64,000 nucleotides of DNA from Bugulina stolonifera. Lineage: Eukaryota; Bryozoa; Gymnolaemata; Cheilostomatida; Bugulidae. Under the pieces are notes generated by a model. That model was not told the origin of the DNA and did not search any database. It saw nothing but the letters and a program-made list of their open reading frames with translations. The stretch lies in assembly GCA_935421135.1 (NCBI GenBank), contig OW285196.1:5875001-5939000 (forward strand), read 5' to 3'. A program made the position numbers and the translations under genes. Positions 13,389-27,295 of this stretch are shown here, one piece after another. Position 1 is the stretch's first letter, and each line of letters starts with the position of its first letter.

Positions 13389-16300
13389 AGAGACATCACC
13401 CTAAAATTGAAAGTGTAGCGTACATGATATATCACTATCATATTTTTCACTTCTAATACTGTTCTAATTCTGTTGTCATGCCTACCAACTTTAAAACTGG
13501 GCCAAGAACACAGACCATGTAGTATATGTAGGTAGGCCAATGCAATATTTTCAACAAGTTGGCAATGTTTGACAACATGAAATGGTAAGCTGAAAAACAT
13601 TGAGGGTGAGACTGAATGATTTCTCATACTTGGGCATAAAATTTCTGAAGAATATAGGAGGGACTAGCCTGCAGGCTGGAGATAGGTAATGGTGCCATTA
13701 CCAGTCATCAATTTTGTAGTGTTCTAGGGTCAAACATGTTTATACTCCACACATATGTGTTAGAAGATTCAGTTAAATTATTGTGTTTCATATTAGCAGC
13801 TAAAATGGTCAACTTTTCCTGGCCCAGCCTAATAAGAATTTACTTTAGTGGCAATGATGCTATGAGAATGAACAATATACCAAAGCATAGCTTTTCTACC
13901 AATGTGTTCCTATTTATGGGTACATTGTTCTGACCAAGAATCATAAACAAATCTGCATAATATTTCAATGTAGTGTCAGCATTGTCTTTGCAAAGTATCT
14001 CTAAATGTTACATGTGATAGGCTAATAACCTATACAAGTCATGCCTACAGGGAACATAAGGCATCTATATGAAAGAATGTTATCACAGTTTCAATATACA
14101 AATGTACATGTACATGGAAATGCTGTGTGTTAATAAACTGTCCATATCTTCTCAAGTTTATCTCCATGATTGTGCCAATAAATTCAAATATAACTTCTCA
14201 TCTTACATTACATGGATTTCACATGAAAGTTGAAACCTTTGTTTCTATTGACTGTTAACATGTACATGTATTTAGGCTACTCCCTACTCCTTTTACTTTT
14301 ACTTACCTGGATAATTTTATGGATACAATATAGGCGTACATCTTTAAATTTCTTTAGACAAAATTTATATCAACGTTATGATTTCAGAAATAATTTTGTT
14401 ACATTATGCAAGGTGTCTTTAGGAAACATTAAACTAGTTTTAAATCTAATAAATACATTGTAGTACAATTGGTATTTTACAGTGCCTCATTGCCAACTAA
14501 ATAAATATAGAGCATCATTGTGAGTTGAAATTTAAAATTAGTTGGATTCCACCGTTTGGCAAATAAATTAATGAGGGGTAAATTATCATTGTACCCAAGA
14601 GTAATATGAGTGTAAGTTCCAAGCCAAATAAGGTGCCAACTTTCACAATCACCAACACTACAATTTAAGTAGGAGGCAGCAACCTCATTGGTGACTGAAT
14701 GTGGTTGATGCATGGGCATCTGCAGCATTGACCTATAATATAGTGGTAGCATTGCAGACTTTCACATGTAGTAAAAATTGTACCCCTGTAACAGTTTATA
14801 GAGAGTTGGTAATGGTATCTCGGTGCATTAAAATATAGGGTCTTAGTTTAGACCTACACTGTAACCTGGACTCATATTCTCAAAACTTCCTGGAACCCAG
14901 ACTGGTCCTAGAAATAGTAATGGGCTATGGGGCTATTATTTTGCCTGTTTACCTATATTATGTATCAGCTTACTCACTTGGCCAAAAAACAATAATGACG
15001 TCATGATGGCTATGCTCATGGCAAATTATACATGCCCAGTGTATATAGTAAACAATGTGCATTGTAATCATTAATGCATACATAAAATAGATTATTTGCA
15101 AACATACATTCAGGCTATAAAAATGTAGGTGGACGTAACAGCCAGAAGTAGTTGACAGTCTACACAGAGAGCATACTTTTACCATCTTTGGTCTACATGA
15201 GGCATAAATAGTCCAGACAACGTGCTCAGTAGGATGGCTCAAACTTTATGGGCATTTTACCCCTATTTAAGTTCCTCTAAATGCTTGCCTCTTCTATTGA
15301 TGCTACCGGTATAAGCATCTTGTATCCTGATAATAATGGGCTAGCACCACAGGTACTTCTAGCCAATCTGAGGATAATGTTTTCGCCAATCTTGAGAAAA
15401 CTCCATTGTTTTATTGGTAATTTTTCGTTGTCGCCCTACTACTTTGGACTACGCCGTTTAATGGTGCAGAAACCCGTGAGACAACTTATTATTTCTATAA
15501 ACTTTGATCATACTAAAAAGCTTAGTGGATCAAGTCCACCTACAGGCCTGTATTTTTATTTTTTGGCTAATTTCTAGGTCTTTTCAGCAGCAATTTAATT
15601 ATTTTAGTGATGATAACAAAATCAATTCTTTCAATTGAAGGATGCTATTAATAATATTGTTTATTCCAATGTTGGAAATTCAAGAGAGAATGAAACAGCA
15701 GGCATTATTCTAAGGTACACTAGTGTTGCAGCAGGGTTGAAATTATATCCAAATGGCTTGCAGCCAACAATAACATTTATAAAAGTGCCTGGTACATTGT
15801 ATACTATTTTGACCAATGGCAGATTTACAAAGAGACAACATGATCTGTAATTCCACTAGCTAGATACTACTATGGGCAATGATAATTATTATCATTGCTA
15901 TGGGTATGATAATAACAAAATTGATAAGCCCACAAGCATGGAAATGTCTAGTCAACAATTGCAATATAGATAGTTCATATGAAGTAAAATGTTCTATTTT
16001 AAAGGCAGTCCAAAGAACAAAATAATATCAATAGGATTCAATGCTGATCCATATTGGCAGACAATGATATTTTTACCACCAAAGTACATAGTGCATAATA
16101 TAATGTACATATAATGGTGTTTGAATAAACTTTCTGGCATTATCAAAACTGTTTTCAAGTTAAATTTGTTTATGTGGGAAGCTGGAGTAAAACTCTCGGA
16201 CAAAATTGTCAACTCACACTGTCATGAATATATTCTCTTATTATTGCCACCCTACTCGCAGCGCCATGTCATGAATTTGTTCTATGGCAATATTTTAAGA

Positions 16301-16640
16301 GACATATATCCTGAAGTTTATTTGTACTACTCAGGTTGTAAGACAATTATAATAAACTGGTTAGAAAACACTATGCATCAGATTATATAGTTGATAAAGC
16401 TATGATAGCAAAACAGCAGCCTCAAAATGTAAAACAATGTAAACAAATCAAAGCTTGCTATGTAGGCGTGCAGTATCATAACATAGCAAAGTGACCACCA
16501 CTAATTACAAAACAGCTTTGTTGTCTGAGAACAGTAATATTATAAAAAGTGGGCAAATCACACATTTATGACACACACATTAGAGATGGTGTCTATGTTA
16601 CATTTATGACAACAGATGATTGATATCACTGGTGCCTTAT
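13389..16640. other. No supported gene; several medium open frames
   Basis: Plus frames at 15281-15577, 15635-15850 and 16121-16390 follow each other but show no splice consensus or family resemblance, and each is shorter than 100 codons. A degraded interspersed repeat at about 14870-15060 recurs near 23180-23350 and 23955-24240. Confidence 0.4.
14870..15060 (+). repeat. Degraded interspersed repeat, copy 1
   Basis: Shares the ordered words GTAACCTG..CTC, TTCCTGGAACCCAG, CACTTGGCC and GGCTATGCTCAT with segments at about 23180-23350 and 23955-24240. The family is not identified and the copies are strongly diverged. Confidence 0.5.
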
Positions 16641-16651
16641 AGGGCCCTTAG

Positions 16652-16924
16652 GCATGGGCACTAATAAGCTATTGATCATAATAAGAAGTTGTCCTCTCCC
16701 AATTTCTCTTCCTCTTCTTTTTTTCTCCCAGGGTATGACACACTTTTCTCAACTTTTGCTAGCCAAATATTTTTTGTGTAAATCTATGGGCAAAGTCATC
16801 AGCAATAGTTTGACACAAGTTTCAGGTCTCAAATCGCCCTAATACCAGAGATATGACCGTTTGAAAAACAGGTTTCGACTACAAGCTCTTTGGCGTTTTT
16901 CATTGTGCCGGTCATGTAGACAAC
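16652..16924 (+). repeat. Left terminal inverted repeat (273 bp)
   Basis: Its exact inverse complement is 22896-23168. It contains AGAAGTTGTCCTCTCCC at about 16686, one of many copies in the window of a short pyrimidine-rich motif. The 62-codon open frame in it is duplicated only because the repeat is. Confidence 0.92.
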
Positions 16925-18059
16925 AGGTAGACTTGACTAAAATTGATGACGGTTTCTCGGCCTAGTATAATTCGGATTCTGGTTGGTCAATTATGCTGAC
17001 CTAGAAATGGAGGTTTGCCGTACTGTGCAATTTTGCTATGCAACTTGCAATAAGCCTGTGAGCTTTATCAAACAAAGGACCACGTAATAGAACAACGATG
17101 AAACCACGTATTACTGATCTTTACGACTTTATCCAAGGCTACACCCAGACAACAACAACCAGCGCAAACAGAAAAATTTGCAACTTAGTTTTAGTTTACA
17201 ACTAAACCAGTATCGAAGCCGTTTCACAATAAACGGCTCTGAATGAAACAAATATTGTGGCAATAATTAATTATTCTCTACAAATGGGTTGTTAGCACCA
17301 TTATGTATTTCTCAAAGACTTCTTGCAATCAGAGGTTAGGTCTGACACAACTCATTTCGAGTGCACTGACTGAGTGCTTTTAATTTTTATCTGATTCAGT
17401 GATTGATTTTTGTTTTATCATTTGAAACTAAACTAAAACTTTTACTGAATCAATACAGTTCAGTAAAGTACGAGTCTTATCGTGAACCAGCAAACTCTCT
17501 TTGCCTCAAACATTACGACAATTAATATATAAAAATAAAAAAAATAATTATTTATATTTATAAATAATAAAATAGTTTAGTATGTATATCATTATGATAA
17601 ATAATTATTAACTAAACTTAATATGTGTTTGTAATAGCGATATAATGATAATATTAATTGAATAATTAATACAGATATATTTTATTAAATTTCATGTGGC
17701 ATGTATATTTATTTTTAATTTTATATAGCAATAGTTCACAGTGCAATTTTTATTGTGTAGTATCATAATTTAGTTTTTCAAATTCTGTAAATTTACAATA
17801 CACTTACAGCACTTATACTTGTACTAATGCTTATCTATGCTAATGAAAGCAATTGCACACAAACATACATGAAAATTTATTACTACAATTGCAATTATTA
17901 TTTTAACAATAATATATTAATCATTAAAACTATACTCTACTTTATTAACATTATCTCCAACTAATTTACGAATAGGCCCTACTTTATTATCGCGAGATAT
18001 AAGTACCTCACCAAGGATTAATAAATATTGTAACAATTATAATTTCCGTATTAGATGTG

Positions 18060-18228
18060 ATGAATAGTGAAACAAGACGCATTTTTATTTAGATTTGTTC
18101 CTTATATTTCAATGCTCATCCGGGCATCATCTTCAGAGAATAATTATCCTCTGATGTTGATCTTCGGATGAGCGTTGAAATACAAGGAACAAATTAAAAT
18201 AAAAATGCGACTTGTTTTACTGTTCATA
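18060..18228. repeat. Long imperfect palindrome, about 80-bp arms
   Basis: Left arm about 18060-18140 and right arm about 18147-18228 are inverse copies with roughly one difference in ten and a loop of only a few bases. The arms contain CGCATTTTTATTT, TTTGTTCCTT and GGATGAGC...TTGAAATA. The GATGATGCCCGGATGAGC phrase resembles the 3' noncoding region of some retroelements, which I cannot confirm. It lies inside the 6.5-kb element. Confidence 0.75.
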
Positions 18229-20967
18229 ATAAAAATATTAGCTCACACTAGCATTTTCTAACAAATGTGATGAATAATAAACGTGAATGATATGATATAA
18301 GTCTACATTATAGAATATATGATATAACATTTTATCTAGTAAAGTAGGCTCTATATGGTGACTCTATGATAAACCTAAAGGATATTAACAAAAATAAAAT
18401 TTAAGATTAAAATTTATTTAGTAGAGCCTAGGTATATGGTGAATCTATGATAAACCAAGATAGTTATTATAAACCTGTGACTGATTAATAATTAGTTATG
18501 GTTTATTTCATATTTGGGTCAATTGTATAGTATTAAAAATATATAGATATAACATAATTTATAAAATACATATGATAAAATTGGGTTTCGTAATATAAGC
18601 TGCCGTTATTTATATTAACCTAGACAGGTATAGGGATGCTCTTTATAAATTTATAATAGCACTTATAACATGTTCATCATTTACTAGTAATCATAACTGT
18701 TATGCTATTCAAGGTTTATAGAGTTACTTTTAGGCCTACATGTATCAACATTTCAGCTATTTTATTATCAATATCATTAGGAGTGTATCATGCCTAATCT
18801 GGTATTTCTGAGACCATGTTATGATATGAATATAGATTCGCCGCCTATCGTTGTAGCTAGTGCATATTATTTGTAATATAGTGATTTTACGTTTTGTTTT
18901 TAAGGAGAGGAAAGTCTCGTACACAATAGGAAACATCACAATAAGAACATTATTGCCTACTCTTCTACAGGGGCAAGCTGCTGCTTATTGCAAGATGATG
19001 GCATTCCAGCATGGATTATCCATAATGCATTTGGTCTTTGTGATGAGAGGTAGGCAGTAACTTCAGACTATATAAACTATGCAAGGCCTGTTGCTATTAG
19101 AACATTTGAAGTCAGATGTATAGAAAATGGTCATAAATGTCCACAATGCAAGCTATATTTTATCAAATTTGGTCAAGTTCTTGTTCATTTGGTGCTTATA
19201 TCGCCAGGCCACTGTTTGGGTAGCATTCTTAGCCCACCAATCAATGCACAGGTGATGGCAGAACTTTTCAGACTCCTATGTTGTGTAAACTACTAAGCAT
19301 CCATAAATGAATGGTAGCCTATATATATATATTTGTTGCCATCAACACTTGGCTGTCAATCCATATTTTTCAGGTCAATTTGCAGCCACAAATTTGATAT
19401 GTAGCTTTCTGTAATTTTAGATTGACAGGTGATGGTGTCATCATTATAGATGACCTTGGCATGTCCTCAAGCCTCCATCATGTAACAACTCAAAAGTCAC
19501 TCCGCCACTATTTGGTGTCTACTCTCACCTGGTTGATTCTACAAGAACGCATTTACCGTAAACCCATTGCAAGAAGTACAAGTAGATAGTGTGATGATGC
19601 TAGCATCTACATGTATCTAGTTTGAATTGCATTTTGTTACCTTGGGTTCGGCTACGGCAATAACATGCTGTACATGAACTATTCAAGATAAAACTTATTG
19701 ATGTTGGTGTGTGTCTGCTGACCTTTAGCATCTTTATCTGTATGTTAGGATCGACAAAAGTATTAATGTTTTTATATTTCTTAGGTTTACTTAGCATAGA
19801 TTTTCTGGGAGGTTACAATTTATTTTTCCATGCCTGAAATGTCCAAGTATATTTTGAAACTACTGTTTTTATGCAAGGAGTTTGCCTTTTGCTTGTGTTT
19901 TCTTATTCAAAATTATACCTGTAGTTTTATCCTGGTACTTGCTTGTATTACTACTTGCTAAAATTATTATAACAGCTGTGGGAATCTAGATATTGCTGGC
20001 CAGACACCCACCTAGGCTGTCATTAAACCCACAGCTAAGCGAGTGCTACAGAGAATTGGCTATTATCATACATGATATACAGCTGTGCGACATTTGTAGT
20101 CATAGTTTGTGAATATAACTGTACTTGTATCTGGTGATTTGTGTTCTACATCATATAAAAAAGGGTAAATGTTAAGACTCCTACTATTAATATAAGCATA
20201 CAGAACTGGTAATTGTTTCAGCCTTATAAATTGAAATTGTGTAGTTCCAACAGCAGCCAAGTTGCCTTTTTAATATTCATCTCTGCTAAAATACATGTAG
20301 ATATTTGATATACCCAATAATGTATACATTGGATTTAGCTTTTTATACAATCATGTAACTAACTGTCGTCACTATACTAGTACATCTAGTCGGGCTCTAC
20401 CTACAGGTGTAGCAGAATAATACCATATTTCACAGCTGTTTCCCATATGCAATGAACTGGTTTCAAATATTCCTCCATGTAGCTTAGGTTGTACAAGTGT
20501 CTATTAATACTGGAAGACCTATGTACAAGTCGCAGCTGGTAGTCCAGTACTAGAGTTATTTTTAGAAATGTGTCATTCTGTGAGACTGTTTGCAGTGAAA
20601 ACTCCATTACTAACTGTACAAGCTGCCTAGTTCTTTCTCTCTACCAAATTTATTATTATTACCTGGAACATCTTTGAATGACCAATGTATAATATTCTAG
20701 CAATGCATTTATTTTGAAAATGCAGATACATGTATATAGCTTACACATAAGGTTACATAAACAACTAGCCATTAATATGAAAATCATAAACACTATTTAT
20801 ACATGTACAATGACCTACGTTTATACGTACATACATGCCTTAATGAAACCATTTAATGCAGATATAATGTGTAAAGCCATAGGTTGTCCACTAAGCATAG
20901 GATAAAAGGCTGCATTGGTGACTGAACATTGGCACAAATGCTAGTACACTGACACTAGTAAAAAATT

Positions 20968-22005
20968 TTGACAACTAGACATGTCACAGATGAACATATC
21001 AAAGATTCAAGTTTAGTACAATCGCTGCAGTTAATGAACATCACCATAATTGAAGAACAGTCTTCCTTTATCTTTACACAGCTATTTTCTAAACAGGAGT
21101 TCGAAAATGGGTGTGTTGGATCGTCTAATGTGATGGCTTATTTACCAGCTGCTCATTTGCCATGTCCCAACTGCCGTTTTCAAACAGTAGCCACACAGTT
21201 CTGGCTGAGAGTTGACCTTTGCGGGTATCTGTTACCAACATCTGCTGCATGCATTGTTGCAGTAACTCCGCATAGAATCTACAGTGGGTAGTCAGTCAAA
21301 TGTTGGTACCATTTCAACCTCTATAGATTAAGGCACTACAATGAAAATATTTGCTGTGATTAGTATGATAACATGCAGAGTCCGAAACTGCTAACTGGGT
21401 GAACTTTAAAATATGTCATGGGATAACAGAAGTGACAGGCATAAATCGAGTTATTTCCTTTGGGTAGTCATGAGATGGTTGCTAAAATTAACAAAGTCCT
21501 GTGTGAAATGGCAACAGTTGAAGAGAAGCCACTATCGAACTATAAGTAAAAATAAATTTTATCATAATTACTTCCTATTAGACCCAAAGTTTCAATATAT
21601 CATACATTGCATGAAAGGCATAGTAGATATTATAGTAAACTGTAACTTGAGAGCCGATAAATGGAAATTTTGGTGAATTAAGTAGTTTTTGATGCCAAAT
21701 AGTTCATGGCAGTAGAGGTACAGCTCCTTGGACAATTGGCAGCTGACTCCGTGATGCACATGGTATTTGCACAGGGAGTGATACCAATGTCTGTGTGTAC
21801 TTCTCCGTACTAAAAATTTGAGATTTAAAACGACTCAAACCTTCCCAAGTTTTGACATTTTTCATTGTTACATGAAGAAGCTAAGGAATATTCTGAACGT
21901 AAGTTAGGGTATGCTCCACTGACCAGAAGAATTATAGGCCTAATACCTGAGTGGATACAACAAGAAATTAAATCTAAAGAACCATTACCGCATTGCATGA
22001 ATTAG
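20968..22005 (+). pseudogene. Decayed coding remnants inside the 6.5-kb element
   Basis: Open stretches at 20968-21291 (107 codons), 21413-21676 (87 codons) and 21871-22005 (reading HEEAKEYSERKLGYAPLTRR and onward) have a more protein-like composition than the AT-rich surroundings. They may be pieces of one former reading frame on the plus strand. I recognise no transposase or other family in them. Confidence 0.3.
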
Positions 22006-22895
22006 TTGAAGAGAAATACATGCTGATGAATGAAGCCAACTTGTTTATCATGAGAACATGATTTAGTTTATTTGCGCTTGGCAGGTTGAGTTTGAAGAAT
22101 TCAATTATTTTCATATGGTTTAGATTATTAACCTGATCAACGGCTTTAAGCCAAAATATTAAAATTAGACAAAAAAATTAAATATAAATTCTAACAAAAC
22201 AATAATTTATACATGGCCTATTTATTATTAAATATCATTATTAATTATGATTATATAATAATATTATAATTATTTATATAATATATAATTATAATAAATG
22301 TTAATATTATCATTATATAAATCTCATATTTATGATATTAAATTATATTTATATTATATTATCATTTAATATGGCAATAATGAATAAGTAGTATTAAATA
22401 TATATTTTGTTATTATTTATATTAAATGTACATACGTTATAGGTCTGTACCACCACGATCCATCATCCATCCATCCATCTCCTACTGCATCACCGAAATT
22501 CTTGATCTAGATGTTCAATCATTGTCTGTGATTGATTGTCATTGTCTTGTGATTGTTTGTTGAACACTACACTGAACAGGTATGCCAGTTTTACAGACAG
22601 AAGAGTACTTGAGCAGAACAGATCAATTAAAATTGAGTTGAGTGATTGCAATGAAGCACGTTGTGGAAGCCTATAGTCGATAGTTCACTAGATTTTGCAC
22701 TCTGCATTTCATTGCAACTAGACGTAAAGTTACTCAGGAAATTTAAATTCCTTCTACTTGAGCAAGGTTTTAGCAACAAGAAAATGGGTCACAACTTGCA
22801 ACCAATTGGTGATCACTTCACAAACCAAGTCGGCTTTGTCAATAGGAGTTGTCCCCTCTTTTCATAATAGTCCGGGAAGTTCCAAATTATATTGA

Positions 22896-23168
22896 GTTGT
22901 CTACATGACCGGCACAATGAAAAACGCCAAAGAGCTTGTAGTCGAAACCTGTTTTTCAAACGGTCATATCTCTGGTATTAGGGCGATTTGAGACCTGAAA
23001 CTTGTGTCAAACTATTGCTGATGACTTTGCCCATAGATTTACACAAAAAATATTTGGCTAGCAAAAGTTGAGAAAAGTGTGTCATACCCTGGGAGAAAAA
23101 AAGAAGAGGAAGAGAAATTGGGAGAGGACAACTTCTTATTATGATCAATAGCTTATTAGTGCCCATGC
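22896..23168 (-). repeat. Right terminal inverted repeat (273 bp)
   Basis: Inverse complement of 16652-16924, same length and sequence. The identity of both ends suggests that insertion, or conversion between the ends, was recent. Confidence 0.92.
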
Positions 23169-23174
23169 CCTTAG

Positions 23175-25540
23175 GCCTACATGTAACCTGAACTCCAGGC
23201 CTCACATTCTTAAATCTTTATGGTAATGGATTGTGGGACTAAATACTTTGCCCCCTTGTCTATATTATATGTATTAGTTTATTCACTTGCCCATAGGCAT
23301 AGACAATCACCTGCATGACTGCTATGCTCCTGCACTCTGCAGTACACATGGTAAATAACACGCATTTTAATTTTTAGAATACAAGTACAATGTAGTTGTC
23401 TATTGAAATCTTGAGATTCTATGACAATAGCATAGTGTAGTACTACAGACATCGTTCACAATGTCCTCATTGGGTAAGACATGAAGTCAAGCGTGAACTT
23501 GAGTTGTGAGCATAGGGCTGACCTCAGTTATCTTAAGTAGTTACCATGTACAATGTACTCATCCAATACGTACATGTATTGGATACATGTATTATGCTGC
23601 CTGTAGCCTAGACCATCAGATGAACTAAAGTATTAAACCTACAATATTTTCTATGCATTAAGCATTAGTGCTGCACTGAACTACTTTAACACAAATGTGG
23701 AACTGAAAACACTTATATTAACAATATTGTTTTAAATAATCCAAACTGTAGTTTTCACAATCCATTGGGTAGAAATAGCCTACATTATGCACTGGATGTG
23801 ATCAGGATGAGTTGCTACAAATAATATTCTCTACTATTGGGTCAAGCTATTATACACAAGCATATTCCTTGTAGGTGTATGTGGTCAGCTCGAAAATTGA
23901 CTAAATGTCCAATTGAAATAGCATCTTTATAAACTGTGCACCTACACTGCATTATACATGTAAGGCCTCACATTATCAGGTCTTCCTGGAACCCAGGCTT
24001 CTCCCACAAATAGTGAGCCTGTGTTACAATAATGTTAAAAAGTTTCATCCAGGCTACTCTTTACCAGCAGTCTGCTTGCTACCAGCAGTCTGCTTGCTAC
24101 CAGCAGTCTGCTTGCCTATGTGTAACAGAAGAGGTTTTTTCACCTGGCCATAAATAATGACCCATGCTGCATGGTTGCTATGCTCATATTCAATCGACAG
24201 AGCACAATCGAGTAAACAACATGCAGTGCAATCCTATTGATACTAACTGAGCTGTGGCTGCTCAACTGATGGTTATTAGTACTATAAATAATTAGTATGA
24301 CTAATAGCACACAAAGGTGTATGCGCCCCACTGATCACATTTTAGCACTGCTCTGTTCATTTTATCAGTGTATCATCAATTACTGTATTACTGTAATTAT
24401 TAGTTGATTGGCACATTAGATGCATAGCACACCAGATCTCAGAGTACTACTAATTGTACTTGGCTTTCACCTCTGCAAATGAAACATGACTTATTGGAAG
24501 AGTGTATGGTTGTACAAAGTGCCCAATGCATGGCCTCTGAGTAACATTGTTTTCCAGACATCTTGCTGAATAATAAAAACTTACTATTGGGCAATTGCAC
24601 ACCCACATATCTGATACCTAGAGCTACCAGAGTAGGCCTCCCACTACTACTACTACTACTACTACTACCACTACCACTACCACTACTACTACCACTACTA
24701 CTACCGCTACTGCTACTACTACAGAATGTGCAACTGGTTGTCTGGGGATGAGCTACACTAGACTAGACGACACTAGAAAACACATTGTTCGAAACATTCA
24801 GTTGGTATTTACTATTTAGCAAAGCAAGGCATTTTATACAATTTTATTTACAAGTACATAAGAGAGTAGTTGTGTGGAAGTACTAATTCATCATTATTAT
24901 ACAAGCAAATTTCGAAGCATGGAATATCACTGATTACAAGCAAGCTGAGAACTAGTATACAGTACATCCCAACCTAATCGCTCAAGCTTGACAGCTATAA
25001 TGGTTGATGACCTTTTACATACATGTAGGTGCTAATTTGTATGGCACAGCTCAATAATTAATGAGGCTTGCAGTGTGCATGCTCTTCTCCACCATGTAAC
25101 AGTTAGGCGCAACTTCATAGATTTTGAAAATTTTCAGTCCATATGACTACAACCTGTAGAGATCTTCAGTTCTACAGTTTAAAGTGTGAAATCTATAGAA
25201 TCCGTACTTATTATTGCTGTACTTATTATTTCTGCCCTGGTAAATATTTTTAACTACACTTCACCCAAACTTGAGATACACTAAAATAATAAGCCTCAAA
25301 AACACATACACAGATACAGCAAGACAAGCTCTAAAGATCACTGGTGTTTTGTGGAAACAGTATAATTTGGTGCAGAGCAGGTTGATCTTGTGAACAATGG
25401 CCAGGCTTTGTATTGACTGTTGAAACATCAACCCTGGCTTGCATTCAATATCACGTACATATTACAGGCGTAGCCTATTATTTGTGGCATTCAGCCAACA
25501 TAATAACCTACTGTGATTGGCTAGTTGTCCCAGTTACTTC
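23175..25540. other. No gene seen; repeats only
   Basis: Holds two diverged copies of the repeat noted at 14870 (23180-23350 and 23955-24240), a three-copy 18-bp tandem repeat (CTACCAGCAGTCTGCTTG, about 24060-24117) and a TAC/ACC triplet run (24641-24723). No exon was recognised. Confidence 0.5.
24641..24723. repeat. TAC/ACC trinucleotide microsatellite
   Basis: An uninterrupted triplet run of ACT with ACC and GCT variants. It generates a short leucine-rich open frame that is not a gene. Confidence 0.9.
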
Positions 25541-25556
25541 CATTGGCGCGAAGCTT

Positions 25557-25707
25557 CAATGAATGAATGAATGAATGAATGAATGAATGAATGAATGAAT
25601 GAATGAATGAATGAATGAATGAATGAATGAATGAATGAATGAATGAATGAATGAATGAATGAATGAATGAATGAATGAATGAATGAATGAATGAATGAAT
25701 GAATGAA
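25557..25707. repeat. AATG tetranucleotide microsatellite, about 37 copies
   Basis: A perfect GAATGAATGA run of about 150 bases. The minus strand reads FIHS repeated without stop because four frame-shifted repeats return to phase every 12 bases. Confidence 0.97.
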
Positions 25708-26950
25708 GTTAGCCATTAGCCTGTGTATGTTATACATTGTATAAGAAACATTTATTGTAGATCCAATGCACTTCCAACCAAAAATTTCAACCAGAGTTAC
25801 GTCAGTGTTCTGGCAATGTAAATCTGCAGAATAATGATAAATGATAATATGGATATCAGGATATGGTATAAGCATTGTATAGATACCCTTGATAAGATTA
25901 ATATCCAATGCTCATGCTTCATAAAAATATTATAGTTTAGTATTATAACCTCACAATGGTACTCCAGTAGTAGAATGGCACTAATCTTCTAACTATAACA
26001 TCTAGCTGGGTTAGCTTAGCACATTATTACCTATAAAAAATATATTAGGCATAATTTTGTAGAGCACAAAATTCTGCACCTGCTGATAATTACACATTGA
26101 TAACATAGCCGAAAACTGAAGCTGCAAGCCACTGTAAAAGCCACAAGCAGAATGAAGGGCAGTCATGATTTCACACACCGCACGTACGCACACACATAGC
26201 TGTAAATGCAATGCAGAATGTACAATGTATAGCCTACTGACACCAGCACAGTACATGTAGTACACTGGCACTGTACGTGTAGTGCACTGGCACTGTACAT
26301 GTAGTACTGTACTACTTCATATAATATTTGGTGCTGGGCTGGAAGTAGAGCTCTATGTTATTGTTGCCTTATTACATGTAGCTGCATAGTTTAGTGCAGA
26401 ACAAGTGTTGCCCTCTGATGGCTATAATCAATGGTCTGTGGCTATGTATTGATTGTTACAAGATCACCCATGCTTGCATGTACATCCACAAACCTTATGA
26501 GCCATGGCAATAACCTAACAATGCAGACTGTAAAATGGTGATACATACTCGTATAAGTGGTTAATAATTCTGTGCTGTGCTTTAATCTTCTTTTATATCT
26601 ATCTATATCTACATGTGTATATATTAGTTTATGCCATGGTACTTGGCACTTGCATCATACACAATCCATATAAAAAGTTTTCTGATATACATGTAACAAA
26701 AGTAAACCTATATTCCAAAGTAACAAATGTGTCACTCTTGCTATTTAGTCCATCAGCCAACCATCAAAAAGTGGCTTAGTTTTTGAAGTTCGCTCCTGAC
26801 CTCTCCAATCTACACAAATTTTTGGCTCCAAAGTAAACAAGACCTGAATTTTATGATTCTGGAAACTAACCCTCTGAAATATGTTGACGAATATCTCAAA
26901 TTTTAGGTCAAAGTTCACCTCCTCAGCAAAAATTGCCATTATTTGCCATT

Positions 26951-27295
26951 TTTGTGGTTTACAAACCTTCTGGCAATAAATCCACAATGCATGGGCTTTT
27001 CATATTTAAACATAATGTTACCACAAACAGTCCAATGCTTTGTGTCAAATTTTATGAGTGTCAGTTCAAAATTTTTATAATGAAGAGAAAAATTGCTTCG
27101 TTACAGAGGGGATAATTCCTTATAATAGAAAACCCTCTGGCACCAAATCCATAATGCACAGGCTCTTCATATTTAAAAATGATGCTACCACAAGCAGTCT
27201 GGTTCTTCATACCAAATTTCATGAGTGTCAGCCCAAAAGCTTTATGATTAATATATAAATTCCTTCGTTACAGAGGGGGATAACTCCTAAAAAAC
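26951..27295 (+). repeat. Diverged tandem repeat, about 166-bp unit
   Basis: Two units beginning near 26951 and 27117 share TCTGGCA..AAATCCA, the phrase CATATTTAAA and the ending CGTTACAGAGGGG-ATAA. A third, more decayed unit follows at about 27390-27510. It lies near the left end of the 3.8-kb element. Confidence 0.7.

Larger units (their letters stand above)
16646..23174. mobile_element. 6.5-kb element with 273-bp terminal inverted repeats
   Basis: The terminal inverted repeats are 16652-16924 and 22896-23168, each 273 bp and, as far as I can read, identical. The element is 6517 bp long and flanked directly by the 6-bp repeat CCTTAG (16646-16651 and 23169-23174), a convincing target duplication. 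The ends begin GCATGGGC. A 6-bp duplication with long repeats is a property of Polinton/Maverick elements, but those normally begin AG and encode a polymerase and integrase, neither seen here. The interior is AT-rich with only short open frames, so it is non-autonomous or decayed inside while keeping fresh ends. It is inserted into, or beside, an older repeat that resumes at 23180. Confidence 0.85.

Noticed and set aside
15281..16390. Gene made of successive plus frames
   Set aside because: No splice consensus, no family pattern and AT-rich composition typical of the flanks.
16646..23174. Polinton/Maverick assignment
   Set aside because: The 6-bp duplication and long inverted repeats fit, but the ends do not begin AG, the length is short and no polymerase, integrase or capsid frame is visible.
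25534..25908. 124-codon minus frame with FIHS repeats
   Set aside because: Generated by the AATG microsatellite.
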